NCBI GenBank assembly: GCA_051252005.1 | Contig: JBPOEZ010000011.1 | Coordinates: 1 to 64,000, forward strand | From: JACOMS01 sp051252005 | GTDB taxonomy: Bacteria > Pseudomonadota > Alphaproteobacteria > Caulobacterales > Maricaulaceae | Length of the DNA: 64,000 nucleotides | Reading direction: 5' to 3' | Part shown: one piece after another, positions 16,976 to 25,699 of the stretch | How the letters are laid out: each line of letters opens with the position of its first letter | Position numbering within the stretch: position 1 is the first letter of the stretch | Translations under genes and position numbers: made by a program | The notes under the pieces: model-generated | The model's database searches: none | What the model was told of the DNA's origin: nothing | What the model saw: only the letters and a program-made list of their open reading frames with translations

Positions 16976-19900
16976 TCAGTCTTCCCACCAATAGGGAGCA
17001 CGTTTTTTGGTGCCAGTGACTGTTTCGTCCATAGTGCTTGCATCATAGAGCCGTCCACCGAGCATAACACGATCAATTTTATCCGTGTTGCGGATATTAT
17101 CGAGTGGGTTAGCATCGAGAATTACAAGGTCAGCTAGCTTTCCTTTTTCTAGCGAACCAATGTCTTGAAAGAAGCCAAGATGTTTGGCGGGATTGACCGT
17201 CGCTGTCCGCAGAGCTTGGACAGGATCCATGCCGCCGCGTGCAAAGGACCAGATTTCCCAATGGGCCGCGAGGCCTTCTCGCTGTCCATGAGCGCCGATG
17301 CTGACCAGCACGCCAGCATCTTCGAGCTTTTTAGCGACAGCCGCTGAATCTGCATCAGCGTAATCTTCTATTGGCGCCATTTGGCGGCGAACAGAGCGTG
17401 CCTGCAGGACCGTTGGCGGGACGTGCTTTGAAAGGATTGGATGCTTCCAAACATCACTTTCTTGGTAGTAATAATCCTCACCGCGAACGCCGCCATACGT
17501 CACAACCAATGTTGGTACATAAGCGACATCCGTTTGCGAATACATCTGAACGACGTCGTCATAAATTTCTAGCACAGGAATGTTGTGCTCTACAGATGAG
17601 TTCCCGTCGGCGATCAATGACATGTCCATATGATAGAGAGAGCCGCCTTCAGGTACGACGAGCATATCAAGTTCGCGAGCGGCATGTGCCACTTGTTGGC
17701 GTTGCTCACGGCGGGGTTGATTGTAATTTTTTACCCCGTGCGCGCCTTGTTCTAACAGTCTAGTGACATGCTCAAGAGCATCGTCTTTATTAGTAATATC
17801 CGCGAAAAACCCAGGGGCTTTAGCGCCGTAAATAACCTCTCCCGTGGAGAAAATACGCGGGGCAAGGAGCTTACCCGCGCGTTGAAATTCCGCCGCTGGG
17901 AAGATCGACGCAGCGCTTGATGAAGGATCAAACACAGTAGTTACGCCGAGTGCCAAATGTCCAATAGCTGACCAATTTTGCTCTGGTGTAAGATCGCCAG
18001 CACCTTGCGGGCCGTGAGCATGGGCATCAATGAAGCCAGGAATGACAGTTTTGCCTTTTAGATCAACAATCTTGGCATCTGACGGAATTCTCGGATTTCC
18101 GATAGCTTCGATCCGGTCGCCATTAGTTATAATCGTACCGCTTTCAATTACGCCGCCATCTCTGTCCTTCATGGTGATGATGCGGGCGTTGATAAGTGCA
18201 ACGCGGCCCTCAGGTTTATCGGCTTGGTGAACTGGGGATATTTTTGCGATATTCTTAGCGGCATCAGGGCCATCTTTCATGACCGCTTTGACATCGGCCT
18301 GATAAAGCTTGGGGCCTAATGACCAATTAAGCGTTTGCCCGTCGTTTGACCAACTCGGATAGGTCGCGCCGTTCGTACTGACTTTTTTCACCGGCAGAGC
18401 TGTGGCTTTTGGCCCTGTCGCTACATTTTGCGGGCCAGATAATGCGGGCATTACAAAAAGATTGTAGTTTTGGCGGAAGGCTATGGTTTTACCGTTGGGA
18501 GACATAAAATAGGTTTGCGCGAGTTTTGAGGAGGCGTGAACGCGTTCTTCGCCGCCAGCTAAATCGGTGCTGATGAGGGAGCGCTGTTTATTATGCCCTC
18601 CGGTTACGAAAATACGATCACTCGAAGTGCCAAAATGCGGGTTTGAACCCGAGCTGCGTACACGTTTAGGCTCTCCGCCAAGCGTTGAAACATAAATGCC
18701 GGTTTCGTCAGACCATTCCGGAGCCGTTAAATGCCCGCCTGCGCCTTTTTCAAAAGCTAGGCTGCGGCCATCAGGCGAGAATGTTGGGCGTCGGTAATGT
18801 CCAGGATTTCGCGTAACATTTGTCATAGCGCCAGAGAGGGTGGTGGTATGAACTTTAGCAAGGTCTTTATCTGTCCACGACACAAAGGCGATAGTCTGGC
18901 CGTCTCTTGACCAAGCCGCGTCTAGTTCACGGATATGTTCGGGCAGGTTAGTCAGCCTCCGAGCTTCGCCGCCTGTGGTGCTTCGCACATAGAGCTTGCC
19001 AAGGCTTTCGTAAATGACGTCGCGCCCATTCGGAGAGACTTGCACATAACGCGGCATGAGACTTTTAAAGCTGTCAGTGCTGACACTGTGTTCAGGGCGC
19101 GGTGCTTGCAACACTTGCCGCTTATCTTTTACTCGGAAGTCAATATGCTCGATATTGTCATCGGCAACATCGAGACGGTGTATTTTGCCTTTTGCCCAGA
19201 AAAAGATGGACTTTGAATCGGGTGACCAATCCATATTTGGATAGACGCCTTGAACGGCCCATGTTTCCTGCATGTCCTGATCAAGGTGGTCAAAAATCAT
19301 TCGTTCATGGCCTGACTCTAAATCTTTGAGGAATAGCATAGACTTGGCGCGCTTGCGTTTAACGTAAGCGAGGTACTTCCCGTCAGGAGACGGAGCAGGG
19401 CGTACTGCACCGCCCGCGCCGCCAGCGGCTTTGGAGATTTTACCAGTTTCCATATCGTATCGGCTAATATTGAAAAGCTCCGTGTTGGAATCTTGCGCGT
19501 AGATAAAGGTCGCCCCTGGAGTGATGTTGCGCGTGTAATAAATATAACGGCCATCAGGCGAAAACATAGGTTCACCAAGTTCTTTCTGGTGCGTATCAGA
19601 CGGTTTCTTTACAAGCTGAACGCCGCTACCGCCGCTTGTGTGATAGAGCCAGATTTCACCGGTTCCTAGTGAACGCGAGGTCGTGAAGTGCTTCTTCGCG
19701 GCAATAAACTGCCCGTCTGGGCTCCATGTGGGGTTGTTTAGAAGACGAAAGGTTTCTTTGGTGATTTGTTCTGGCTCGGACCCATCAACATTCATTGTCC
19801 AAATATTATCCCCGCCCGCGCGGTCAGATGTAAAGGCTATCCGTTTTCCGTCCGGAGAAAAGCGCGGCTGATATTCCCAAGCAAGACCTGAAGAGATGTT

Positions 19901-20149
19901 TTTCGCCGTGCCGCCTGTGACAGGCATCGTGTAGATGTCGCCGAGGAGGTCAAAAGCAATCGTCTGTCCGTCAGGGCTAACATCAAGGCTCATCCATGTG
20001 CCTTCGGTCACGTCAATGCTGATCTCTTTCTTAACTCCCGGAGGGTTGTTCACATCCCACTTCTCGGTTTTATTTTCGTCTGCGAAGGCAAGGCCCGAGA
20101 GCCCTGCCGTTAGAATTGTGCCGATGAGGAGCTGTTTAGAAAGTGTCAT
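16976..20149 (-). CDS. Exported PD40 beta-propeller amidohydrolase
   Basis: 1057-aa two-domain exported protein. A signal peptide (ends near FADENK, about residue 24) is followed by TolB/tricorn-type PD40 repeats (about 55-640; repeated FSPDGKxIAFTSDR, WSPDGQFIA and similar). The C-terminal amidohydrolase domain (about 655-1057) has VIPGFIDAHAHGPQ, a lysine in HGVKNYNQ, SVEHNIP and SIGAHGQREG. Such proteins are common in Hyphomonadaceae and Sphingomonadales and are thought to be periplasmic peptidases or imidase-like hydrolases; the substrate is unknown. AAGGA lies eight bases before the ATG. The M28 peptidase gene lies 38 bp upstream on the same strand. Confidence 0.9.
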   Translation of the reverse strand: MTLSKQLLIGTILTAGLSGLAFADENKTEKWDVNNPPGVKKEISIDVTEGTWMSLDVSPDGQTIAFDLLGDIYTMPVTGGTAKNISSGLAWEYQPRFSPDGKRIAFTSDRAGGDNIWTMNVDGSEPEQITKETFRLLNNPTWSPDGQFIAAKKHFTTSRSLGTGEIWLYHTSGGSGVQLVKKPSDTHQKELGEPMFSPDGRYIYYTRNITPGATFIYAQDSNTELFNISRYDMETGKISKAAGGAGGAVRPAPSPDGKYLAYVKRKRAKSMLFLKDLESGHERMIFDHLDQDMQETWAVQGVYPNMDWSPDSKSIFFWAKGKIHRLDVADDNIEHIDFRVKDKRQVLQAPRPEHSVSTDSFKSLMPRYVQVSPNGRDVIYESLGKLYVRSTTGGEARRLTNLPEHIRELDAAWSRDGQTIAFVSWTDKDLAKVHTTTLSGAMTNVTRNPGHYRRPTFSPDGRSLAFEKGAGGHLTAPEWSDETGIYVSTLGGEPKRVRSSGSNPHFGTSSDRIFVTGGHNKQRSLISTDLAGGEERVHASSKLAQTYFMSPNGKTIAFRQNYNLFVMPALSGPQNVATGPKATALPVKKVSTNGATYPSWSNDGQTLNWSLGPKLYQADVKAVMKDGPDAAKNIAKISPVHQADKPEGRVALINARIITMKDRDGGVIESGTIITNGDRIEAIGNPRIPSDAKIVDLKGKTVIPGFIDAHAHGPQGAGDLTPEQNWSAIGHLALGVTTVFDPSSSAASIFPAAEFQRAGKLLAPRIFSTGEVIYGAKAPGFFADITNKDDALEHVTRLLEQGAHGVKNYNQPRREQRQQVAHAARELDMLVVPEGGSLYHMDMSLIADGNSSVEHNIPVLEIYDDVVQMYSQTDVAYVPTLVVTYGGVRGEDYYYQESDVWKHPILSKHVPPTVLQARSVRRQMAPIEDYADADSAAVAKKLEDAGVLVSIGAHGQREGLAAHWEIWSFARGGMDPVQALRTATVNPAKHLGFFQDIGSLEKGKLADLVILDANPLDNIRNTDKIDRVMLGGRLYDASTMDETVTGTKKRAPYWWED

Positions 20150-20187
20150 GCTTTTATCCTTATATTTATTATAGTTTTATTTTTGTT

Positions 20188-21561
20188 CTAGAAACGGCCT
20201 GCCGGACCGGGGAATACAACGGGTGTCTCGGAGCCGTCTTTGGCGACAGCCGAAACGCCGAAAAAGTAATTGTCGATAACGAGATTGGTGAACTCCCATT
20301 CTGTGACATCGCCGACAAATCGGGAGTGTGTCCATTCTGGCTCTGTTGTTAGCCGCCAGTGAACGCGGTATCCGGCAAGGTTTTGCGACGCTTTATCTGA
20401 TGTGCTTTCCCATGTGAGCTTCGCTGACGCCTTAACCGCGCCGCTCGCTTCAACGTTGGCAGGGAAGGGCGGAGCACCAGCCATGCCTGCAAGGGTAATA
20501 GCGTTGAGCGCTGTGAGCTTGGCGGCATAGGCGGGATCGACGCCGGCCATAGTGTCGCCATACTCCACACCGTTTTCAGTTCTCAAATCCTGATGCTGAC
20601 GATCATAATGCTCATGTGTTTCCATGATCCGGACACCCGGAATGCCGACTTGATTGAACGGACGATGATGACCCCCGCGCGCAAATCGGTCGAGGCGGTA
20701 GACCATCATCACATCAAGGTTTGTCATATATTGGTCAGCTTGAGACTTCACGTAGCGAGCGAGATTGCGGGATGGGCTGTCGACTTCGCCGCCTGTAAAC
20801 CGCCGCAAGCGGGCTTCCTCTGGCGTTTCCGTGGCGCGTGTTCCTTCGGAGAAGACGCGCGCGGTGCTATTGTTGGTAACGCCGTCCAATCCTGTAATAT
20901 TGGAAATCATGTCATTATTTAGGACGCCTTTTATCTCCCAGCCTTGATCAAGGGCATGCTGCGCCACGATCTTACCACCGAACAAGCCTTGTTCCTCACC
21001 TGATAATCCAGCGTAAATGATCGAACCCGCGAATTTGCGTTTGGATAACACACGCGCGGCTTCGATTACGCCGGCCATGCCAGAGGCATTATCATTCGCG
21101 CCGGGGCTGTCGGATGTGCCGTCAAGCGGGTCGGTGACGCGGCTATCAATGTCGCCGCTCATCATCACGTACCGATTTGGATCAAGTATGCCTTTTTGAG
21201 TGGCAAGGACGCTGACGACGTCCGTAGGATTGGGGATACGTTTTTCGCCGGAAACTGTGTCCGACACATAAGTGACCTCAAGGCAGCCGCCGCAGTCTTT
21301 GGATATTTTCTCAAACTCTGCAAAGATCCAGCGGCGCGCCGCGCCAATACCGCGCGTTTCGCTTATTGTCTCCGACAGTGTATGGCGCGTGCCGAAATCT
21401 ACGAGAGTTTGAATGTCAGATTGGATGCGGTCTGGTGAGGGTTCTATTGCAATATTATATAAATCAAGAACTTCAGATGGCGGAGCGGCCGTGTATGTCT
21501 GTGCTGTTGCTTGGCCTGCGAAAATAGCTGAACAGGCTAGTCCTACGAGATAATATTTCAT
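20188..21561 (-). CDS. Exported M28 family metallopeptidase with C-terminal Fn3-like domain
   Basis: 457-aa zinc aminopeptidase-like protein. The signal peptide is residues 1-20 (ends GQATAQ). The M28 core is about 40-360, with PGANDNASG (bridging Asp), SGEEQGLFGG (catalytic Glu and ligand Glu), NNDMI and METhehYD-type His near the end. The first ligand motif, usually HxD, reads SGDIDS, with Asp in place of His. Residues about 365-457 look like a fibronectin III domain (SAKLTWESTSD, YRVHWR). AAGGGA precedes the ATG. It probably forms a peptide-degrading pair with the downstream PD40-amidohydrolase. Confidence 0.9.
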   Translation of the reverse strand: MKYYLVGLACSAIFAGQATAQTYTAAPPSEVLDLYNIAIEPSPDRIQSDIQTLVDFGTRHTLSETISETRGIGAARRWIFAEFEKISKDCGGCLEVTYVSDTVSGEKRIPNPTDVVSVLATQKGILDPNRYVMMSGDIDSRVTDPLDGTSDSPGANDNASGMAGVIEAARVLSKRKFAGSIIYAGLSGEEQGLFGGKIVAQHALDQGWEIKGVLNNDMISNITGLDGVTNNSTARVFSEGTRATETPEEARLRRFTGGEVDSPSRNLARYVKSQADQYMTNLDVMMVYRLDRFARGGHHRPFNQVGIPGVRIMETHEHYDRQHQDLRTENGVEYGDTMAGVDPAYAAKLTALNAITLAGMAGAPPFPANVEASGAVKASAKLTWESTSDKASQNLAGYRVHWRLTTEPEWTHSRFVGDVTEWEFTNLVIDNYFFGVSAVAKDGSETPVVFPGPAGRF

Positions 21562-21681
21562 GCATGTCCCTTTTTAGTTATAGGGCGTAACATAGAGCGT
21601 CCAAAAACCAAATAGTGGATGCAATTTTCCCGTAATTCTGACAACCTAGTGATTAGCGGCCCTAATAAGCTACAGGTATAC

Positions 21682-22632
21682 CTACCACAGCTCGGGTATG
21701 TCTGAGCCTGTAATATCAATAAGTTTCTTAAGAAAGCGGCTTGCTCCGTCAAGCTCATCATCCGTGAAATGTTTGAGAAGTTGCTCCTCTAAAGCCTTGG
21801 AATGAACTAATATTTTAATAAAAATTTCACGCCCAGAATCACTGATGTGAATTTGGTTTGAATCTGTTTTGACCCAGCCTTTTCTGAAAAGACGGGCGAA
21901 AATGTCCGCATCAGGAGAATGGCCCGTATGTTCAAGGCGATAAGTGATCTGATCTTCAGTCAGGCCTTCACTCATAGATAAGACTGAGAGGCAAAAATAT
22001 TCAGGCTCGCTAATGCCTAGGGCGCCGCAAGCTTTGCGTGTGGGGTAAGAGGTTTGGAAATGCGCTCGTGATAGCAAATGCAAAAGGAAATCGTTCGTAA
22101 ACTGGCCGCTTTCAAGGTCCACTTTAGGCTGCATTGGATCCGCTGGCGCAAGTTTTTGCTTAGCATCCGCATAGCGGCCGCCGTGAAAAACTAGAACGGG
22201 GAAATCGTGTGTTTGGTAATCGACAACTTCGCCGACAAAAATAATGTGATCTCCGCCTTCATATTGGAAGTGTGTCTTACAGCGGAAGAGCGCCGCATAT
22301 TCAGGTAAAATCGGGAAGCCCTTTTCACAAGGAGCCCATTTAACGCCTTCAAATTTGTCATCAGTTTGTTGGGCAAACTGATTCGATAGGTCACTTTGGT
22401 GCGAAGCGAGAACATGGACATTAAATCCGCCCGACTTTTTATAAGTAGGCATTGAACTCGCTGTTTTAGCTAGTGACCAAAGCACTAGGGGAGGATCGAG
22501 GGAGACTGAATTGAAGCTACTGGCGGTAACACCCACGGGAGTGCTGTTAGAATCCATCGTTGTCACAATGGTAACGCCCGTGGCAAATTGCCCAAGCGCA
22601 TTGCGAAATTCATAAGGATCAGGTTCAGACAT
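21682..22632 (-). CDS. Flavin reductase fused to a MarR-like domain
   Basis: 316-aa fusion. Residues about 5-165 are a flavin reductase-like domain (FATGVTIVTT, VGVTASSFNSVSLDPPLVL, GGDHIIFVGEVVD), which supplies reduced flavin to a two-component monooxygenase. Residues about 175-316 are a MarR-type winged-helix domain (LLSRAHFQTSYPTRKACGAL, LTEDQITYRL, RKGWVKTDSNQIHI). The same architecture and length occur in C1, the reductase of Acinetobacter p-hydroxyphenylacetate hydroxylase, whose C-terminal domain senses the substrate. No oxygenase gene is adjacent, so the partner is unknown. It diverges from the histidine kinase gene. Confidence 0.87.
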   Translation of the reverse strand: MSEPDPYEFRNALGQFATGVTIVTTMDSNSTPVGVTASSFNSVSLDPPLVLWSLAKTASSMPTYKKSGGFNVHVLASHQSDLSNQFAQQTDDKFEGVKWAPCEKGFPILPEYAALFRCKTHFQYEGGDHIIFVGEVVDYQTHDFPVLVFHGGRYADAKQKLAPADPMQPKVDLESGQFTNDFLLHLLSRAHFQTSYPTRKACGALGISEPEYFCLSVLSMSEGLTEDQITYRLEHTGHSPDADIFARLFRKGWVKTDSNQIHISDSGREIFIKILVHSKALEEQLLKHFTDDELDGASRFLKKLIDITGSDIPELW

Positions 22633-22723
22633 GGACGATAAGCATTATAATCATAAGTAAAAATATGTAATATTAACGCGTAAGTAAAGACCAACGGACG
22701 ACTAAAGCTAGTTTATTGGAAGT

Positions 22724-22783
22724 TCATGTGCGTGCCACATGACCAACAGAATGTTTGCGATCTTATGAAATAATAGGATCGCA
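22724..22783. promoter_or_regulatory. Two inverted repeats between flavin reductase-MarR and kinase genes
   Basis: The first is TCATGTG, spacer CGTGC, CACATGA (22724-22742): perfect 7-bp arms. The second is TGCGATCTTAT, loop GAAATA, ATAGGATCGCA (22756-22783 overall): 11 bp with one T-G pair. They sit in the 241-bp divergent region. The first is operator-like; the second would also make an RNA stem. Binding factors are unknown. Confidence 0.4.
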
Positions 22784-22873
22784 TGCTGATATCGATGTTA
22801 GCTGAACTTTAAGACTAATAGTATCTAGTGTTTCAAACTACTCGTTTGATGATCGGCACACTTTACAAGGCTC

Positions 22874-24280
22874 ATGCGTAATCTTTTGAATTCATATGAA
22901 CGGTTTTTAGGTCTGAATAATGGCCTGAGTGCGGGTGACCTTGTAAGGGCGCGCGCAGTTTATACGTTCGGTTGGGCTTTTATAGCCATGCAAATGATCA
23001 ATCAAATTAACCTTTATGTTACTTATGGGGGGTGGTCAGCGAACCAAGCGCTTTCAATAGTCGTCTGTTTTGTAGTGTTCGGGCTCATGACGCTACTTAA
23101 ATGGGTGAAAGTTTTTTCACTATATGCTGCCGCTTTTGTCTTGATCGCAATTATGGGTATCATTGCAAGTGAGTTGGGAACTTCATTTGAAACCACGCCC
23201 GGTATCAACACGCCATTGTTGCCGTTATTTGTTGTCCTAGCAGTGCTCATAGGCATTATTAGCGATTGGCGTATGGTTCTCGCTTATACAGTCGTTGGCA
23301 TTCCTTTTATTTGGGGACTTCATTGGATTTCGTCAGTTCAGACGACACCCGTTGATCCCGATGTGTATGCCTTTCTCAATTTTCAGAGAGCGATGCAAGC
23401 AACCTTGGCCTTAGGACTGTCTGGAACTATGGTTGCTTTCTTTAGTATACAGTTGAATGAACTCCTATCTAGGCTTGAAGAAATGGCGGCCAATGAACGG
23501 GAAACAGCCATATCAAAGTCAAAATTTCTCGAGAATATGAGCCATGAAATCCGGACTCCGCTAAACGGTATTATTGGCATTAACCGTCTTTTGCTGGCGA
23601 CAGAACTCAACGTTCAACAGCGTCAATTTTCTGAAATTATTGATGGTTGTGGTGATGGGTTGGTCACCGTTGTAAATGATGTCTTGGATGTTTCGAAACT
23701 TGATGCGGGTAAATTTATTCTTCGATCTGAACCCTTTAGCCTATTGGACACCGTTTCGGATTTGATAAAGTTACACCGTCCAGTAGCGATAGAAAAGAAT
23801 ATTGACCTTCACTTTGTATATGAAACTCATGTTCCGCATGAATTTGTAGGAGATAAAAGTCGTATACGCCAAATCATCAATAATTTGGTGGGCAATGCTT
23901 TGAAATTCACCCCTCAGGGTAGTGTTAGAATCCACGTAACAGGGCAGTCTCTTTCAGATGAACGTTTTGCTCTAAACGTCCATGTTCAAGATACAGGTCT
24001 CGGAATTCCGCATGAGGATATTGGCCGTGTATTTAATCGGTTTGAGCAGGTTAATTCAAGTAAACATGCGCAAGAGCGGGGCACCGGCTTGGGACTTGCT
24101 ATAACAAAGGAACTGGTTGAGGCTATGAAGGGGAAAATCAATGTTTGCAGCCAAGTGGAGCGCGGGACAACGTTCAGTATTGCACTGTCCCTTCCGATTG
24201 CAAATGTGAGTCCCCAGAACGTGCTCGCTAAACAAAGCGAGTTAGTTCCACCGCTTGAAGCCAGTTTTATCAGATTATAA
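22874..24280 (+). CDS. Membrane sensor histidine kinase
   Basis: 468-aa sensor kinase. About six hydrophobic helices occupy residues 25-195, with no obvious periplasmic sensor domain, so it may sense within the membrane. HisKA follows, with the phospho-acceptor His in ENMSHEIRTPLNG (about 222-234), then HATPase_c with N-box IINNLVGNALKFTP, G1 DTGLGIP, F-box FNRFEQ and G2 GTGLGLAI. There is no attached receiver. AAGG is three bases before the ATG. The single-domain receiver 134 bp downstream is the likely partner. Confidence 0.92.
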   Translation: MRNLLNSYERFLGLNNGLSAGDLVRARAVYTFGWAFIAMQMINQINLYVTYGGWSANQALSIVVCFVVFGLMTLLKWVKVFSLYAAAFVLIAIMGIIASELGTSFETTPGINTPLLPLFVVLAVLIGIISDWRMVLAYTVVGIPFIWGLHWISSVQTTPVDPDVYAFLNFQRAMQATLALGLSGTMVAFFSIQLNELLSRLEEMAANERETAISKSKFLENMSHEIRTPLNGIIGINRLLLATELNVQQRQFSEIIDGCGDGLVTVVNDVLDVSKLDAGKFILRSEPFSLLDTVSDLIKLHRPVAIEKNIDLHFVYETHVPHEFVGDKSRIRQIINNLVGNALKFTPQGSVRIHVTGQSLSDERFALNVHVQDTGLGIPHEDIGRVFNRFEQVNSSKHAQERGTGLGLAITKELVEAMKGKINVCSQVERGTTFSIALSLPIANVSPQNVLAKQSELVPPLEASFIRL

Positions 24281-24414
24281 TAAAGACCTTTAACCTAGCT
24301 GTAGCCTTTTGTAGACATTCATTATGTGTAATGGAATATTCACCATGCATATTTCAACCGTCTTAACTCTCATGCGATATGAGTATGAATATGATGAAAC
24401 TAAAAGAGAGCCGT

Positions 24415-24870
24415 ATGTCAAATCAAGCCATTACATTTTTAATCATTGATGATGATGATGTCGATTACATGGCAATAAAGCGTGCCTTAAAGCAACTCAA
24501 AATCAACAATCCCATTGTTCGGGCCCGTGATGGTTTTGAGGGGATCTCTCTCCTTCATACAGAAAACGGTAGCACCGATTTGGCCTCGTCTTGTATTGTC
24601 CTGCTTGACCTTAATATGCCAAAAATGGGCGGCATGGAATTCTTAGAAAATCTGAGATCACACGAAGATACTAAAAATACACCAGTGTATATTACAACGA
24701 CCTCCACCTCAGATCAGGATATTAGACAGGCCTATAAATACAACATAACCCAATACCTTGTAAAATCTGATCTGTTGGAAAGCTTGCGTGAAGCTATGGG
24801 ATACTTGGATAGCTACAAAATGATTACGGGGGGTCAGCTTAGTTATGAAGAGGCGTCCTTAAGCGCTTAA
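24415..24870 (+). CDS. Single-domain response regulator (Rcp1-like)
   Basis: 151-aa receiver-only protein. The acidic cluster is LIIDDDDVDYMAIKRAL, the phosphorylated Asp is in LLDLNMPKMGG, the Thr/Ser is in ITTTSTSD and the Lys in LVKSD. The long alpha4-beta5 region and the RALKQL helix resemble Rcp1-type regulators used with phytochrome or other hybrid-free kinases. There is no DNA-binding or enzymatic output domain, so it acts through protein contact or phosphotransfer. The ORF is open from 24379; the ATG at 24415 has AGAGAG about five bases upstream and gives the natural start MSNQAITFLIIDDDD. Confidence 0.9.
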   Translation: MSNQAITFLIIDDDDVDYMAIKRALKQLKINNPIVRARDGFEGISLLHTENGSTDLASSCIVLLDLNMPKMGGMEFLENLRSHEDTKNTPVYITTTSTSDQDIRQAYKYNITQYLVKSDLLESLREAMGYLDSYKMITGGQLSYEEASLSA

Positions 24871-24887
24871 GCTGTTTTCATAAACGT

Positions 24888-25685
24888 TTATAAGCCGGTC
24901 AACCTACACGCCGCAGATTCTACGTCTTCTTGCCGCATCAAACTCTCGCCAATAAGAAAGCCCCGCGCACCAGCAGCGGTCATTCTCTCAATATGCTCAC
25001 GTGTAAAGATGCCTGATTCTGCGATTAATGTGGCTTGCTCTGGTATGTATTGACTTAACATTTCGAACGTTTCTAGGTCGGTATGAAACGTATGCAAATC
25101 ACGATTATTTATACCAATAAATGTTGCGCCAAGGTTTAGCGCGCGAATGACTTCAGTCTTCGTATGTGTCTCGACCAGAACATCCATGCCTAAGTTTTCA
25201 GCCTCAGAGATTAGGTTTGAAGCTTCCCCGTCTGACAGCATCGCCATAATCACAAGAACAGCATCAGCGCCCATCACACGGCTTGCGGTGATTTGGATAG
25301 GGTCTATCATGAAGTCTTTGCGTAGAAGTGGGAGCGACGTCGTTTGTCTAACACATTCAAATATTTCAGAACTTCCCTGAAACCCAGGACCATCAGTTAA
25401 GACAGAGAGACAAGCCGCGCCGCCGCTCTCATAAGCTTTAGCAATAGCGGCAGGATCAAAATCTGCCCGAATAAGTCCTTTTGATGGGCTCGCCTTTTTC
25501 ACCTCGGCAATAATCGCTGGGCGTAATAACGAAGTCGTGCGAATAGCTTGAGCGAACCCTCGAGCAGGGCAAGCCTTCAAGGCTTGCTCTTGCAATTGCT
25601 CTAGGCTTGCTCTCTTTTTAAGCTCAGCGACTTCCTCGCGCTTATACGCAGCAATCTTTGCTAATATATCTGGCGTGGTGGACAC
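24888..25685 (-). CDS. trpC: Indole-3-glycerol phosphate synthase
   Basis: 265-aa TIM-barrel enzyme that converts CdRP to indole-3-glycerol phosphate in tryptophan synthesis. Motifs are ILAKIAAYKREEV (N-term), EVKKASPSKGLIR, LLRKDFMIDP, GINNRDL and ESGIFTREH. The start is GTG at 25685 with AAGAG upstream. It is the last gene of the minus-strand run rpe, heparinase-like, CapD-like, purH, trpC (14 bp after purH). No other trp gene is in the window, and trpC beside purH is unusual compared with a trpDC arrangement. Confidence 0.96.
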   Translation of the reverse strand: MSTTPDILAKIAAYKREEVAELKKRASLEQLQEQALKACPARGFAQAIRTTSLLRPAIIAEVKKASPSKGLIRADFDPAAIAKAYESGGAACLSVLTDGPGFQGSSEIFECVRQTTSLPLLRKDFMIDPIQITASRVMGADAVLVIMAMLSDGEASNLISEAENLGMDVLVETHTKTEVIRALNLGATFIGINNRDLHTFHTDLETFEMLSQYIPEQATLIAESGIFTREHIERMTAAGARGFLIGESLMRQEDVESAACRLTGL

Positions 25686-25699
25686 AACTCTTGCCTAAC

